Assembly: GCF_003610915.1 (NCBI RefSeq) | Contig: NZ_NSDJ01000001.1 | Span: 1,364,001-1,428,000 of the forward strand | DNA: 64,000 bases | Direction of reading: 5' to 3' | From: Rahnella variigena | GTDB lineage: Bacteria; Pseudomonadota; Gammaproteobacteria; Enterobacterales; Enterobacteriaceae | Part shown: positions 27,965 to 37,169 of the stretch, in pieces | Layout of the letters: each line of letters begins with the position of its first letter | Numbering within the stretch: the stretch's first letter is position 1 | Position numbers and translations under genes: made by a program | Notes under the pieces: model-generated | Seen by the model: the letters and a program-made list of their open reading frames with translations, nothing else | What the model was told of the DNA's origin: nothing | Database searches by the model: none

Positions 27965-29194
27965 TTGGGATACAGAATACCTGTCACGCTGGGGAACATA
28001 GAACCACTGGCGTATAAACCTTATACACCCGGCAAAATAGCACTGGTGTGCGAAGGCGGCGGACAGCGGGGCATTTTTACAGCTGGTGTGCTGGATGAGT
28101 TTCAACGCGCGCGCTTTAATCCCTTTGATTTATATCTGGGCACGTCTGCCGGCGCACAAAATCTCTCTGCTTTTGTCTGCGGACAACCTGGTTATGCCAG
28201 AAGAGTCATTACCCGCTATACCACCAGCCCCGACTTTTTCAATCCTCTGCGTTTTGTGCGCGGCGGGCACCTTATCGATCTCGACTGGCTGGTGGAACAA
28301 ACGGCCAAAAACATGCCGCTGGCGATGGAAACTGCTGAAAAGCTGTTGATCGACGGGCGTGAGTTTCTGATGTGCGCCTGCCGCAGTGATGATTATTCAG
28401 CCAGTTACTTTGCGCCGACGCGCGATAACTGGCTGCCGGTGATCAAAGCCTCCAGCGCCATTCCGGGCTTTTACCGTATGGGCGTCGATCTTGATGGCGT
28501 GAGTTATCAGGACGGCGGCATCAGCGATGCGATCCCGGTTGAGGAAGCTTATCGCCGTGGCGCCGATACGATTGTGGTGATCCGCACCGTTCCCTCGGCG
28601 ATGTTCTATACGCCGCAATGGATGAAACGCATGGAGCAATGGCTGAGCGAAAGCAGCCTGCAACAGCTGGTGCGCATGATGCAGCATCACGAAGAAAGCT
28701 ATCACCGCATCCAGCAGTTCATCGAGAATCCGCCGGACGATGTGCGTATTTTTGAAATCTTCCCGCCAAAACCTTTAGCCAGCCACGCGCTGGGCAGTCG
28801 TCTGCCCGCGCTGAATCAGGATTACCATCTTGGGCGCCGCTGCGGGCGTTATTTCCTGTCAGCTGCGGCGCACTGGCTGTTGCCGCGTGAAAATGAACGG
28901 CCTTATCCGCACATTGAACCCCGCGTGACACGTCGCCCTCAGCGGGTTGTCATACCGCAGGACGAACCAGAAAACGTGATCCCGCTGGCTGCTTCAGCCA
29001 GCACGGTGGAGCAGATCATTTTGGATCCCGCCGTGCTGACGGATATGGTCGCCGACGGCGGCGTTGTGCGTCCGGCCGCCTTCAAAGATAACCTGGTTCA
29101 TGATCCGCAGCCGAAACGTGTGGCATCTGATATGCCACCGGTAGAAAACGGTGCATCAGAAACCTATCCCGCCAGTGAGGGTGATAAGTTGTGA
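27965..29194 (+). CDS. yjjU: Patatin-like phospholipase family protein YjjU
   Basis: A 409-aa cytoplasmic patatin-fold hydrolase, longer than E. coli YjjU (about 357 aa) because of an extended C-terminal tail. The oxyanion loop is CEGGGQRGIFTAG, the nucleophile Ser61 lies in GTSAG, and the dyad partner Asp183 in DGG. It should be an esterase or lipase; the true substrate is unknown. The start is TTG 27965, preceded by GAGGAT, giving MGYRIPVTLGNIEPL, which matches the E. coli N-terminus. Its stop overlaps the GTG of yjjV by four bases, so the two are co-translated. Confidence 0.9.
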   Translation: MGYRIPVTLGNIEPLAYKPYTPGKIALVCEGGGQRGIFTAGVLDEFQRARFNPFDLYLGTSAGAQNLSAFVCGQPGYARRVITRYTTSPDFFNPLRFVRGGHLIDLDWLVEQTAKNMPLAMETAEKLLIDGREFLMCACRSDDYSASYFAPTRDNWLPVIKASSAIPGFYRMGVDLDGVSYQDGGISDAIPVEEAYRRGADTIVVIRTVPSAMFYTPQWMKRMEQWLSESSLQQLVRMMQHHEESYHRIQQFIENPPDDVRIFEIFPPKPLASHALGSRLPALNQDYHLGRRCGRYFLSAAAHWLLPRENERPYPHIEPRVTRRPQRVVIPQDEPENVIPLAASASTVEQIILDPAVLTDMVADGGVVRPAAFKDNLVHDPQPKRVASDMPPVENGASETYPASEGDKL

Positions 29195-29976
29195 GTCATA
29201 CCTTCGCCGATACGCACTGCCATTTCGATTTTCCGCCGTTTACCGGTGCGGAAGCCGAAAGTTTGCGTCTCGCCGGAGAAGCGGGCGTCCGGCAGATCAT
29301 CGTTCCGTCGGTTACGTCAGATCGTTTTCGCGGCATTCTCTCACTGGCAAAAAAATTCCCGCAGCTGCACGCGGCGCTGGGTTTGCATCCCCTTTATATC
29401 AGCGAGCACAAAGACAGTTGCCTGGAATTACTGGATTCATTGCTGACTCACCGGGATCCGCACCTGGTGGCGGTCGGTGAAATCGGGCTGGATTTATACA
29501 TGGAAACGCCGCGATTTGAGCAACAACAGCGGCTGCTGAAAGCGCAGTTCGCCATGGCAAAGCGCGCAATGCTGCCGGTGATTCTGCATTCGCGGCGCAG
29601 TCACGATCAGCTGGCGGCAATGTTACGGCAGGCTAAATTGCCTGCTACCGGCGTGGTACATGGTTTTGCGGGCAGTCTTTCGCAGGCGCAGGCGTTTATC
29701 AAACTGGGTTTCGCGATAGGTGTGGGCGGCACTATCAGTTATGAACGCGCGCAGAAAACCCGTCAGGTGATGGCGCAATTACCGCTTTCTTCTTTGCTTC
29801 TGGAAACCGATGCGCCGGATATGCCGTTGCAGGGTTTTCAGGGTCAGCCCAATCGTCCGGAGCGTGCTGCTAACGTGTTCGACATACTGTGCAGCCTGCG
29901 CAGTGAAACCCCTGAACAGATTGCCGCCGAATTGCTGGACAACACCCGTCGTATCTTCAATTTATCCGCTTTCTAA
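29191..29976 (+). CDS. yjjV: TatD-family metal-dependent hydrolase YjjV
   Basis: A 261-aa TIM-barrel hydrolase (E. coli 259). The metal site is visible as DTHCHFDFP (HxH), the Glu in VGEIGLD, a His in VILHSRR, a His in VVHGFAG, and the Asp in LLETDAPD. TatD relatives have DNase activity in vitro. It starts with GTG at 29191, overlapping the yjjU stop (GTGA). In E. coli yjjW and yjjI follow; both are absent here and the deo control region comes next. Confidence 0.92.
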   Translation: MSHTFADTHCHFDFPPFTGAEAESLRLAGEAGVRQIIVPSVTSDRFRGILSLAKKFPQLHAALGLHPLYISEHKDSCLELLDSLLTHRDPHLVAVGEIGLDLYMETPRFEQQQRLLKAQFAMAKRAMLPVILHSRRSHDQLAAMLRQAKLPATGVVHGFAGSLSQAQAFIKLGFAIGVGGTISYERAQKTRQVMAQLPLSSLLLETDAPDMPLQGFQGQPNRPERAANVFDILCSLRSETPEQIAAELLDNTRRIFNLSAF

Positions 29977-30081
29977 TCCATCCCCTCCTGATTTTGTGAT
30001 TTAAATAACATTATCATTTTCCTTTCATGCTTTCCTGTAAAAGGGTTTCTTCAGGCTATGTAATTTATGTTCTCTTTAAAA

Positions 30082-30097
30082 TGTTATTATTATAACA
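30082..30097. promoter_or_regulatory. DeoR operator-like palindrome
   Basis: TGTTATTATTATAACA has the TGTTA-N6-TAACA ends of the 16-bp DeoR operator (TGTTAGAATTCTAACA). It lies about 430 bp before deoC, where E. coli has its distal deoP1 operator. Confidence 0.6.
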
Positions 30098-30207
30098 TCA
30101 CTCGTAAGATCGCCGGTCGGTGATCGCTGTATATCCGTGCGCACTCCGTTTGTCATGAATCGGGTATACACTCTTATCTGGACCAAATACTGAGCATAAC
30201 GCCAGTG

Positions 30208-30229
30208 AAATGTGATTTAGATCTCATTT
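30208..30229. promoter_or_regulatory. CRP site 1 of the deoP2-like promoter
   Basis: TGTGA-TTTAGA-TCTCA inside a 22-bp near-palindrome, two mismatches from the CRP consensus. It is followed by a CytR-like site and a second CRP site exactly 52 bp downstream. Confidence 0.8.
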
Positions 30230-30235
30230 CACTAA

Positions 30236-30245
30236 GCAACGTTGC
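30236..30245. promoter_or_regulatory. CytR-like operator between the CRP sites
   Basis: GCAACGTTGC is a perfect 10-bp palindrome made of two GTTGC half-sites, the core of CytR recognition. It lies between tandem CRP sites, as CytR sites do at E. coli deoP2. Confidence 0.6.
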
Positions 30246-30259
30246 AAACGGTTTTCATT

Positions 30260-30281
30260 TTGTGTGAAATACTGCACACAG
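30260..30281. promoter_or_regulatory. CRP site 2 of the deoP2-like promoter
   Basis: TGTGA-AATACT-GCACA: a perfect left half and one mismatch in the right. Start-to-start distance to site 1 is 52 bp, the distance between the -93 and -41 CRP sites of E. coli deoP2. Confidence 0.75.
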
Positions 30282-30524
30282 GAACCTGATGTGACGTGTT
30301 CAAATAGTCACAACGACTTGGCGTCAGCCAATCAAAGCGCGGTGAGAAGGATCTCAGTTGCCGCGTAAGCCACGACACGCTGCTTACGCACGCTATCTTC
30401 AAGGAACCAAGTCCGCTCGCCAACCGTGCAGAATTCATTTCCCGTCGGACTCCGCCGGAACGAATTCATGACTGTATGCTCAGTTCTGGCCGGTCGCTGG
30501 AATTGAAAATTGTTGGAGAGTTAT

Positions 30525-31304
30525 ATGACCGATTTAACCGCCGCAGCGCAACGTGCGCTGAACCTGATGGATTTAACCACCCTGAACGAAGACGACACTG
30601 ATGCAAAAGTGATCGCGCTTTGTCACCAGGCGAAAAGCCCGGCAGGTAACACCGCTGCTGTCTGTATTTATCCTCGTTTTATTCCTGTTGCCCGCAAAAC
30701 TCTGCGTGAGCAAGGTACGCCTGATATCCGCATTGCGACTGTGACTAACTTCCCGCACGGTAACGATGATCTTGATATTGCGCTGGCAGAAACCCGCGCG
30801 GCGATCGCTTACGGTGCCGATGAAGTTGACGTGGTATTCCCGTACCGCGCACTGATCGCCGGTAACGAGCAGATCGGTTTTGAGATGGTCAAACAGTGCA
30901 AAGCAGCCTGTGCTGCGGCCAACGTTCTGCTGAAAGTGATCATCGAAACCGGTGAACTGAAGCAAGATGCACTGATCCGCAAAGCCTCCGAGATCGCGAT
31001 TAAAGCGGGCGCTGACTTCATCAAAACCTCTACCGGTAAAGTGCCTGAAAACGCCACTTTGCACAGCGCTGAACTGATGATGAGCGTGATTGCTGAAATG
31101 GGCGTCGGCAAAGCCGTTGGTTTCAAACCGGCCGGTGGCGTGAAAACCGCTGAAGATGCTGCGCAATATCTGGCACTGGCTGACCGCCTGCTGGGCCGTG
31201 AATGGGCTGACGCACGTCACTTCCGTTTCGGTGCTTCCAGCCTGCTGGCAAGCCTGCTGACCACATTGGGTCACGCTGGCCAGAAAGCCACCAGCAGCTA
31301 TTAA
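30525..31304 (+). CDS. deoC: Deoxyribose-phosphate aldolase
   Basis: A 259-aa class I aldolase, the E. coli length. It splits deoxyribose 5-phosphate into acetaldehyde and glyceraldehyde 3-phosphate. The Schiff-base lysine is Lys167 in [10 protein letters not shown], and the second active lysine lies in [16 protein letters not shown] precedes ATG 30525. It is the first gene of deoCABD. DeoR, CytR and CRP sites upstream imply induction by nucleosides and catabolite control. Confidence 0.97.
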   Translation: MTDLTAAAQRALNLMDLTTLNEDDTDAKVIALCHQAKSPAGNTAAVCIYPRFIPVARKTLREQGTPDIRIATVTNFPHGNDDLDIALAETRAAIAYGADEVDVVFPYRALIAGNEQIGFEMVKQCKAACAAANVLLKVIIETGELKQDALIRKASEIAIKAGADFIKTSTGKVPENATLHSAELMMSVIAEMGVGKAVGFKPAGGVKTAEDAAQYLALADRLLGREWADARHFRFGASSLLASLLTTLGHAGQKATSSY

Positions 31305-31394
31305 TCACTGTTGTTATGCCTGTGCCGTGGCGCTGTTTTACAGCGTCCGGTACTGGCGTTCACATTTAGCGTTCAGCTCAGGCAGGGGGATACC

Positions 31395-32723
31395 TTGTTT
31401 CTCGCACAAGAAATTATTCGTAAAAAACGTGACGGTCAGCCTTTAAGCGACGAAGAAATTCGTTTCTTCATTAATGGTATTCGTGACAGTCAGGTTTCTG
31501 AAGGACAAATTGCCGCACTGGCAATGACTATCTATTTCAACGACATGACCATGAAAGAACGTGTTTCGCTGACCATGGCGATGCGTGATTCAGGGACCGT
31601 GCTCGACTGGAAAAGCCTCAATCTGAACGGTCCGATTGTCGACAAACATTCGACCGGCGGCGTAGGTGATGTGACCTCCCTGATGCTTGGCCCGATGGTG
31701 GCGGCATGCGGCGGTTATGTCCCGATGATTTCAGGCCGTGGCCTCGGTCATACCGGCGGTACGCTCGATAAACTCGAAGCTATTCCTGGATTTGATATTT
31801 TCCCGGATGACAGCCGTTTCCGCAGCATCATTCAGGACGTCGGCGTGGCTATAATCGGCCAGACCAGCTCGCTGGCACCGGCGGATAAACGCTTTTACGC
31901 GACACGCGATATCACCGCAACCGTTGACTCTATTCCGCTGATCACTGCTTCGATCCTCGCCAAAAAACTGGCCGAAGGTCTGGATGCGTTGGTGATGGAT
32001 GTTAAAGTCGGTTCCGGTGCATTTATGCCAACTTATCAGCTGTCCGAAGATCTGGCGCAGGCGATCGTGGATGTGGCGAATGGCGCGGGATGTAAAACCA
32101 CAGCGCTGCTGACTGACATGAATCAGGTGCTGGCATCCAGTGCCGGTAATGCGGTGGAAGTGCGTGAAGCCGTGCGTTTCCTGACCGGCGAATACCGTAA
32201 TCCGCGTCTGCTGGAAGTCACGATGGCGCTTTGCGTTGAAATGCTGCTGTCCGGCGGACTGGCGAAAGATGATGCCGACGCCCGCAGTCAGTTGCAGGCA
32301 GTGCTGGATAACGGCAAAGCAGCGGAAGTCTTTGGCCGCATGATTGCCGCGCAAAAAGGCCCGACCGATTTCATCGAAAATTACGACAATTATCTGCAAC
32401 AGGCCACGCTGAGCAAACCGGTTTACGCTGAAACCAACGGCATTGTCAGCGCGATGGATACCCGCGCGCTGGGGATGGCGGTCGTTTCACTGGGTGGCGG
32501 TCGTCGCCGTGCCAGCGATGCTATCGACTACAGCGTTGGTCTGACCCACATGGCACAACTCGGCCAGCAGGTGGATACCCGTCAGCCACTGGCGATGATC
32601 CACGCGAACAGTGAAGCGGCCTGGCAACAGGCGGCGCAGGAAGTGCGGGCGGCGATTGTACTGAGTGACAAAGCGCCGGAAAGTACGCCGGTGGTTTATC
32701 GCCGGATCAGCGGCAAAGCTTGA
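31395..32723 (+). CDS. deoA: Thymidine phosphorylase
   Basis: A 442-aa enzyme (E. coli 440) that converts thymidine and phosphate to thymine and deoxyribose 1-phosphate. Family signatures are the phosphate site [15 protein letters not shown] and [21 protein letters not shown] chose TTG 31395 (preceded by GGGGGA), which gives [13 protein letters not shown] as in E. coli; that gene is also thought to start at TTG. The frame stays open upstream to 31311 without homology. It lies 90 bp after deoC on the same transcript. Confidence 0.95.
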   Translation: MFLAQEIIRKKRDGQPLSDEEIRFFINGIRDSQVSEGQIAALAMTIYFNDMTMKERVSLTMAMRDSGTVLDWKSLNLNGPIVDKHSTGGVGDVTSLMLGPMVAACGGYVPMISGRGLGHTGGTLDKLEAIPGFDIFPDDSRFRSIIQDVGVAIIGQTSSLAPADKRFYATRDITATVDSIPLITASILAKKLAEGLDALVMDVKVGSGAFMPTYQLSEDLAQAIVDVANGAGCKTTALLTDMNQVLASSAGNAVEVREAVRFLTGEYRNPRLLEVTMALCVEMLLSGGLAKDDADARSQLQAVLDNGKAAEVFGRMIAAQKGPTDFIENYDNYLQQATLSKPVYAETNGIVSAMDTRALGMAVVSLGGGRRRASDAIDYSVGLTHMAQLGQQVDTRQPLAMIHANSEAAWQQAAQEVRAAIVLSDKAPESTPVVYRRISGKA

Positions 32724-32811
32724 TTTCAGGCTAAATCGCCCCCATTTAAGATTGATCAGGTGCGCGGCAGTTCCGCGTGACCCAATGCGTAACCATTCGC
32801 AGGAGAGCAAA

Positions 32812-34035
32812 ATGAAACGTACATTTATCATGGTGTTAGACTCATTCGGTATCGGTGCCAGTGAAGATGCCGAGCGCTTTGGCGATGCCGGTTCTGATAC
32901 ATTGGGCCATATCGCGGCTGCCTGTGCGCGTGGCGATGCAGACAAAGGCCGTAAAGGTCCTCTGAATCTGCCGAACCTGACCCGTCTGGGGCTGGCGAAA
33001 GCCGCTGAAGAATCCACCGGTAAAATTCCTGACGGCATGGACGGTAATTCTGAAATTACCGGTGCGTATGCTTACGCCAGCGAATTGTCTTCCGGCAAAG
33101 ACACCCCATCAGGCCACTGGGAAATCGCCGGTGTGCCTGTTCTTTTCGACTGGGGTTATTTCAGCGATACCACCAACAGCTTCCCGCAGGAACTGCTGGA
33201 TAAACTGGTGGAACGCGCCAATCTGCCGGGCTATCTCGGCAACTGCCACTCTTCCGGTACCGTGGTACTGGACGATTTGGGCGAAGAACACATGAAAACC
33301 GGCAAGCCGATTTTCTACACTTCCGCTGACTCCGTCTTCCAGATTGCCTGTCACGAAGAAACCTTTGGACTGGATCGCCTGTATGAACTGTGCGAAATCG
33401 CCCGTGAAGAACTGACCGAAGGCGGATACAACATTGGCCGTGTTATTGCCCGTCCGTTCATCGGCGACAAAGCCGGTAACTTCGAGCGTACCGGTAACCG
33501 TCACGATTTAGCGGTTGAGCCACCGGCACCGACCATCCTGAAAAAACTGGTTGATGAAAAAGACGGCCACGTGGTGTCTGTCGGTAAAATCGCCGATATC
33601 TACGCGCAGGTCGGTATCACTAAAAAAGTGAAAGCCACCGGTCTGGATGCGTTGTTTGACGCGACAATCAAAGAGATGAAAGAAGCGGGTGACAAGACCA
33701 TCGTCTTCACCAACTTTGTAGATTTCGACTCCTCTTACGGCCACCGCCGTGATGTGCCGGGCTACGCTGCGGCGCTGGAACTGTTCGACCGCCGTATGCC
33801 GGAACTGCTGGAGCTGGTGAAAGAAGACGACATCATTATCTTCACCGCTGACCACGGTTGTGACCCGACCTGGCGCGGCACGGATCATACCCGTGAGCAC
33901 ATTCCGGTCCTGATCTATGGCCCGAAAGTGAAACCGGGCTCATTGGGCCACCGCGATACCTTCGCGGACATCGGTCAGACCGTTGCTAAATACTTCGATC
34001 TGACACCGATGGATTACGGCAAATCAATGCTATAA
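32812..34035 (+). CDS. deoB: Phosphopentomutase
   Basis: A 407-aa enzyme, the E. coli length, of the alkaline phosphatase superfamily. It interconverts (deoxy)ribose 1- and 5-phosphate with two Mn ions. Marks are the N-terminal metal site [14 protein letters not shown], the nucleophile region [11 protein letters not shown] (the Thr phosphorylated in the family), and the C-terminal metal sites [14 protein letters not shown] and [17 protein letters not shown] precedes ATG 32812. An ERIC element separates it from deoD. Confidence 0.97.
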   Translation: MKRTFIMVLDSFGIGASEDAERFGDAGSDTLGHIAAACARGDADKGRKGPLNLPNLTRLGLAKAAEESTGKIPDGMDGNSEITGAYAYASELSSGKDTPSGHWEIAGVPVLFDWGYFSDTTNSFPQELLDKLVERANLPGYLGNCHSSGTVVLDDLGEEHMKTGKPIFYTSADSVFQIACHEETFGLDRLYELCEIAREELTEGGYNIGRVIARPFIGDKAGNFERTGNRHDLAVEPPAPTILKKLVDEKDGHVVSVGKIADIYAQVGITKKVKATGLDALFDATIKEMKEAGDKTIVFTNFVDFDSSYGHRRDVPGYAAALELFDRRMPELLELVKEDDIIIFTADHGCDPTWRGTDHTREHIPVLIYGPKVKPGSLGHRDTFADIGQTVAKYFDLTPMDYGKSML

Positions 34036-34158
34036 ACCCTGCGTCTTTCAAGTTGTAGCGTTGTTGGCTTCGCGCCTTCACCCCAGTCACTTAGTTGTCT
34101 AAGCTCCTGGGGATTCACGCGCTTGCCGCCTGACTACAACTCGAAATTCATTGGGTTT
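34034..34158. repeat. ERIC element (copy 2), between deoB and deoD
   Basis: 125 bp bounded by AAACCC and GGGTTT. It contains TCACCCCAGTCACTTAGTT and CTAAGCTCCTGGGGATTCAC, nearly identical to the annealing sites of the standard ERIC primers. The element overlaps the deoB stop by two bases and is transcribed within the deo operon. Confidence 0.95.
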
Positions 34159-34195
34159 ACTTCGTTAATTTTTATACCAATTTTAGGAAAAGATA

Positions 34196-34915
34196 ATGGC
34201 AACTCCACACATTAATGCTGAAATGGGCGACTTCGCTGACGTAGTGCTGATGCCGGGCGATCCGCTGCGCGCCAAGCACATCGCGGAAACTTTCCTTCAG
34301 GATGTTAAGCAGGTGAACGACGTGCGTGGCATGTTGGGCTTCACCGGCACTTATAAAGGCCGCAAAATCTCTGTTATGGGTCACGGCATGGGCATTCCTT
34401 CCTGCTCAATTTATGCCAAAGAATTGATCACTGAATTCGGCGTGAAGAAAATCATCCGCGTGGGTTCTTGTGGTGCTGTGCGTGCTGATATCAAACTGCG
34501 CGATATCGTGATCGGCATGGGTGCCTGCACCGATTCCAAAGTGAACCGCATGCGTTTCAAAGACCACGATTACGCGGCTATCGCCGATTACGACATGGTG
34601 CGTAACGCCGCTGATGCAGCGAAAGCCAAAGGCATCAATGCCCGCGTGGGTAACATCTTCTCCGCTGACCTGTTCTACACACCAGACCCGCAGATGTTCG
34701 ACGTGATGGAAAAATACGGCATTCTGGGTGTCGAAATGGAAGCCGCTGGTATTTACGGCGTGGCAGCAGAATTCGGTGCAAAAGCGCTGACCATCTGTAC
34801 CGTTTCCGACCATATCCGTACTCACGAACAAACTACTGCCGCTGAACGTCAGACGACCTTCAACGACATGATTGAAATCGCGCTGGAATCCGTTCTGCTG
34901 GGCGACAAAGAATAA
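34196..34915 (+). CDS. deoD: Purine nucleoside phosphorylase, DeoD type
   Basis: A 239-aa hexameric phosphorylase (E. coli 239) that splits purine nucleosides with phosphate. Marks are [20 protein letters not shown] at the N-terminus with His and Asp of the active site, VGSCGAV, and the ribose-binding [16 protein letters not shown] precedes ATG 34196. It is the last gene of the operon and is followed by a strong terminator. Confidence 0.97.
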   Translation: MATPHINAEMGDFADVVLMPGDPLRAKHIAETFLQDVKQVNDVRGMLGFTGTYKGRKISVMGHGMGIPSCSIYAKELITEFGVKKIIRVGSCGAVRADIKLRDIVIGMGACTDSKVNRMRFKDHDYAAIADYDMVRNAADAAKAKGINARVGNIFSADLFYTPDPQMFDVMEKYGILGVEMEAAGIYGVAAEFGAKALTICTVSDHIRTHEQTTAAERQTTFNDMIEIALESVLLGDKE

Positions 34916-34938
34916 ATTCTGCAGATCCTGCAGTAACT

Positions 34939-34968
34939 AAAACGGGCGCCGGATGGCGCCCGTTTTGC
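34939..34968 (+). terminator. Rho-independent terminator of the deo operon
   Basis: A perfect 12-bp stem AAAACGGGCGCC / GGCGCCCGTTTT around GGAT. Both arms can supply a T-run, so it may also end leftward transcription coming from ytjB. Confidence 0.9.
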
Positions 34969-35109
34969 TATGCATTTAGCTATGCATATTAATTCGTCTT
35001 CTTGGTGGAGAACGAACCTTACCCGTAGCTATTTCTTTATAAAATAGAATATTACGGATGGTCTCTGTTCATTTTGCGATGGAATTAGCTATGCATTTAG
35101 CTATGCATA
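34967..35109. repeat. 22-bp direct repeats built of GCTATGCAT units
   Basis: The same 22-bp sequence, itself two tandem GCTATGCAT units, occurs at 34967-34988 and 35088-35109, 121 bp apart. The right copy continues into the 12-bp palindrome GCTATGCATAGC (35099-35110). The 99 bp between the copies show no ORF. Confidence 0.8.
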
Positions 35110-35137
35110 GCCAGGGTGATTAAGCTGTTTTCCTGAC

Positions 35138-35926
35138 TCACTTCGGCCGGCTTCTTTTGAGGCTGCGGTAAGCGGCCTGTGCGGCTTCTTTGGTTTGTGC
35201 TTCGGTCGCCGGTTTTGCCGGTGCGACCTCAGATTCCGGCTCAGGAATGTTCAGTACCGGCGGCGGGCCGAACTCGTCCGGCTCATCTTCCTGTTCGTCA
35301 TCTTCTTTGAGCGGTTTGCTGGCGGTCAGCAGGAACGGCGATTGCTGCCAGCGCGAACGACGTCCTTGCAGCAGCGTGCGGGCCAGAATAATACCGACAC
35401 CCAGCGCAGCGAGCATCATCAGACGTAACAGATTGGTGGTGTTATCTACCTGCTTGGATTCAGTCGCCAGTACGTGCGTGTCCAGCGTGATACGTAAAAA
35501 TCCGCTCGGACCGTTTTTATCCTCAATAGGCACCACAATCTGATGATTGAAGTAGCTGCCTGCGCGTTTACCATCGAGCGATAATCTGTCGCGTACCGGC
35601 ACCTGTTCGCCTGCATGGGCGACCAGGGAGCCATCTGACTCATAAACGCTGGCATCGAGAATGCGGCTTCCGTCGGTAAGCTGGCTCAAAATAGTGGAAA
35701 TTTGTGCGATATCGGCGCCATCATTAGTGCTGTCCATCAGCGGCGCGAGCGAAAACGCCACCTGTTTGGCGAGCGTCTGGGCAAGCTGTTCCACCTGCGT
35801 CGAGCGTGCCAGTTGGTGACCCAGACTGAAATAGGATGCGCCTTGCATCAGAATGACTAATAAAGCCAGACTAATCAATACGATAGCGGCGCGGTGCAGG
35901 CGAAATTTGAGTTTGGCCTTGGCCAT
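35138..35926 (-). CDS. ytjB: Membrane protein YtjB (Smp)
   Basis: A 262-aa inner-membrane protein. One membrane helix lies near the N-terminus (AAIVLISLALLVILMQGASY) and a second at about residues 168-187 (LLRLMMLAALGVGIILA); the region between them is periplasmic. The C-terminal tail is acidic and Pro-rich (EDDEQEDEPDEFGPPP) and longer than I would expect from E. coli, where the protein is about 214 aa. AAGGAA precedes ATG 35926. It is divergent from serB, as in E. coli, where it was first described next to serB. The function is unknown. Confidence 0.85.
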   Translation of the reverse strand: MAKAKLKFRLHRAAIVLISLALLVILMQGASYFSLGHQLARSTQVEQLAQTLAKQVAFSLAPLMDSTNDGADIAQISTILSQLTDGSRILDASVYESDGSLVAHAGEQVPVRDRLSLDGKRAGSYFNHQIVVPIEDKNGPSGFLRITLDTHVLATESKQVDNTTNLLRLMMLAALGVGIILARTLLQGRRSRWQQSPFLLTASKPLKEDDEQEDEPDEFGPPPVLNIPEPESEVAPAKPATEAQTKEAAQAAYRSLKRSRPK

Positions 35927-35998
35927 TCTGTTTCCTTGCGTTTTTCGAAGACTTTATGTTGCCAGAAGACGTCACGATAAGGTAGCTTGATGCCTCAT

Positions 35999-36125
35999 TT
36001 TACCCTGCATCCTTCAGGCTGCCTCTGCGTTGGCTGCCTTCATTCACTCCGGTCACTGACCTGTGTCAGCTTCCGGAGATTCATTCAGTTGCTGCCTTGA
36101 TGCAACTCGAATGATTTTGGGTAAA
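35999..36125. repeat. ERIC element (copy 3), between ytjB and serB
   Basis: Exactly 127 bp bounded by TTTACCC and GGGTAAA, with the ERIC order CTTCAGGCTGCCTCTGCGTT, a central hairpin, and TTGATGCAACTCGAATGATT. The central hairpin is recast (CTCCGGTCACTGACC / GTCAGCTTCCGGAG) but its pairing is kept. Confidence 0.92.
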
Positions 36126-36171
36126 TACTGATATTTGTTTTCCTATGCCATAACGCCCTACAGGAGCCATC

Positions 36172-37140
36172 ATGCCAAACAGTCTGACCTATTGCGATCT
36201 TCCTGCGGAGATCCACCAATGGCCGGGACTTCCCCTTTCATTGAGCGGTGACGAGGTCATGCCGCTGGATTACCGGGCCGGACATACCGGATGGCTGCTT
36301 TATGGTAGAAAACTCGATAAAACGAGCATTACGCAGTTCCAGCGCCGGTTAGGTCGTGCTCTGGTGATTGTCAGCGCCTGGGCGGTGGAAGGTTATCAGG
36401 TTGTACGCCTTGCCGGTTCGCTCACTACTGATGCGCAACAGCTGGCTGAATCTTTCGAATTTGATGTCACCCAGCTTGGCAAAGTGCCTTATCTGCGCAC
36501 GCCAGGTCTGCTGGTGATGGACATGGATTCTACCGCGATTGAGATTGAATGCATCGACGAAATTGCCAAACTGGCAGGCGTCGGTGAACAGGTGGCGGAA
36601 GTCACTGAGCGTGCGATGCGTGGCGAGCTGGATTTCTCCGCCAGTCTGCGCCAGCGCGTGGCGACCCTGAAAGATGCAGACGCGGGTATTCTTGAGCAGG
36701 TGCGCGAAACCCTGCCGCTGATGCCGGGACTGACCGTGATGGTTCAGCGTTTACAGGAAGCAGGGTGGCACGTTGCAATTGCTTCCGGCGGCTTTACCTA
36801 TTACGCCGAATACCTGCGCGATAAGCTGAATCTGATTGATGTCGCGGCGAACGAGCTGGAAATTCGCGACGGCAAACTGACCGGGCGTGTGATTGGCCCT
36901 GTCGTCGACGCGCAATATAAAGCAGATACCTTGCTGAAGCTGGCGGAAAAACTGGGGATTCCTCAGGAACAAACCATTGCGATTGGCGACGGCGCCAATG
37001 ACCTGAAAATGATGGCGGTGGCCGGTCTGGGCATTGCGTATCACGCAAAGCCGAAAGTGTATGAACAGGCTTCAGTCTGTATCCGGCATGCGGATCTGCT
37101 TGGGGTGTTGTGTATTTTTAGCGGCAGTCAGGCATTATAA
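36172..37140 (+). CDS. serB: Phosphoserine phosphatase
   Basis: A 322-aa HAD-family phosphatase, the E. coli length, catalysing the last step of serine synthesis. The catalytic motif is LVMDMDSTAIEIE, with nucleophile Asp117 and acid/base Asp119. Motif II is ASGGFTYY, and motif III GDGANDLKMMAVAGLGIAYHAKP. The N-terminal ACT-like region is present. CAGGAG lies ten bases before ATG 36172. radA follows after 29 bp and is likely cotranscribed. Confidence 0.97.
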   Translation: MPNSLTYCDLPAEIHQWPGLPLSLSGDEVMPLDYRAGHTGWLLYGRKLDKTSITQFQRRLGRALVIVSAWAVEGYQVVRLAGSLTTDAQQLAESFEFDVTQLGKVPYLRTPGLLVMDMDSTAIEIECIDEIAKLAGVGEQVAEVTERAMRGELDFSASLRQRVATLKDADAGILEQVRETLPLMPGLTVMVQRLQEAGWHVAIASGGFTYYAEYLRDKLNLIDVAANELEIRDGKLTGRVIGPVVDAQYKADTLLKLAEKLGIPQEQTIAIGDGANDLKMMAVAGLGIAYHAKPKVYEQASVCIRHADLLGVLCIFSGSQAL

Positions 37141-37169
37141 ATTTCTTTTAAATATCATCGAGGTAAGTT

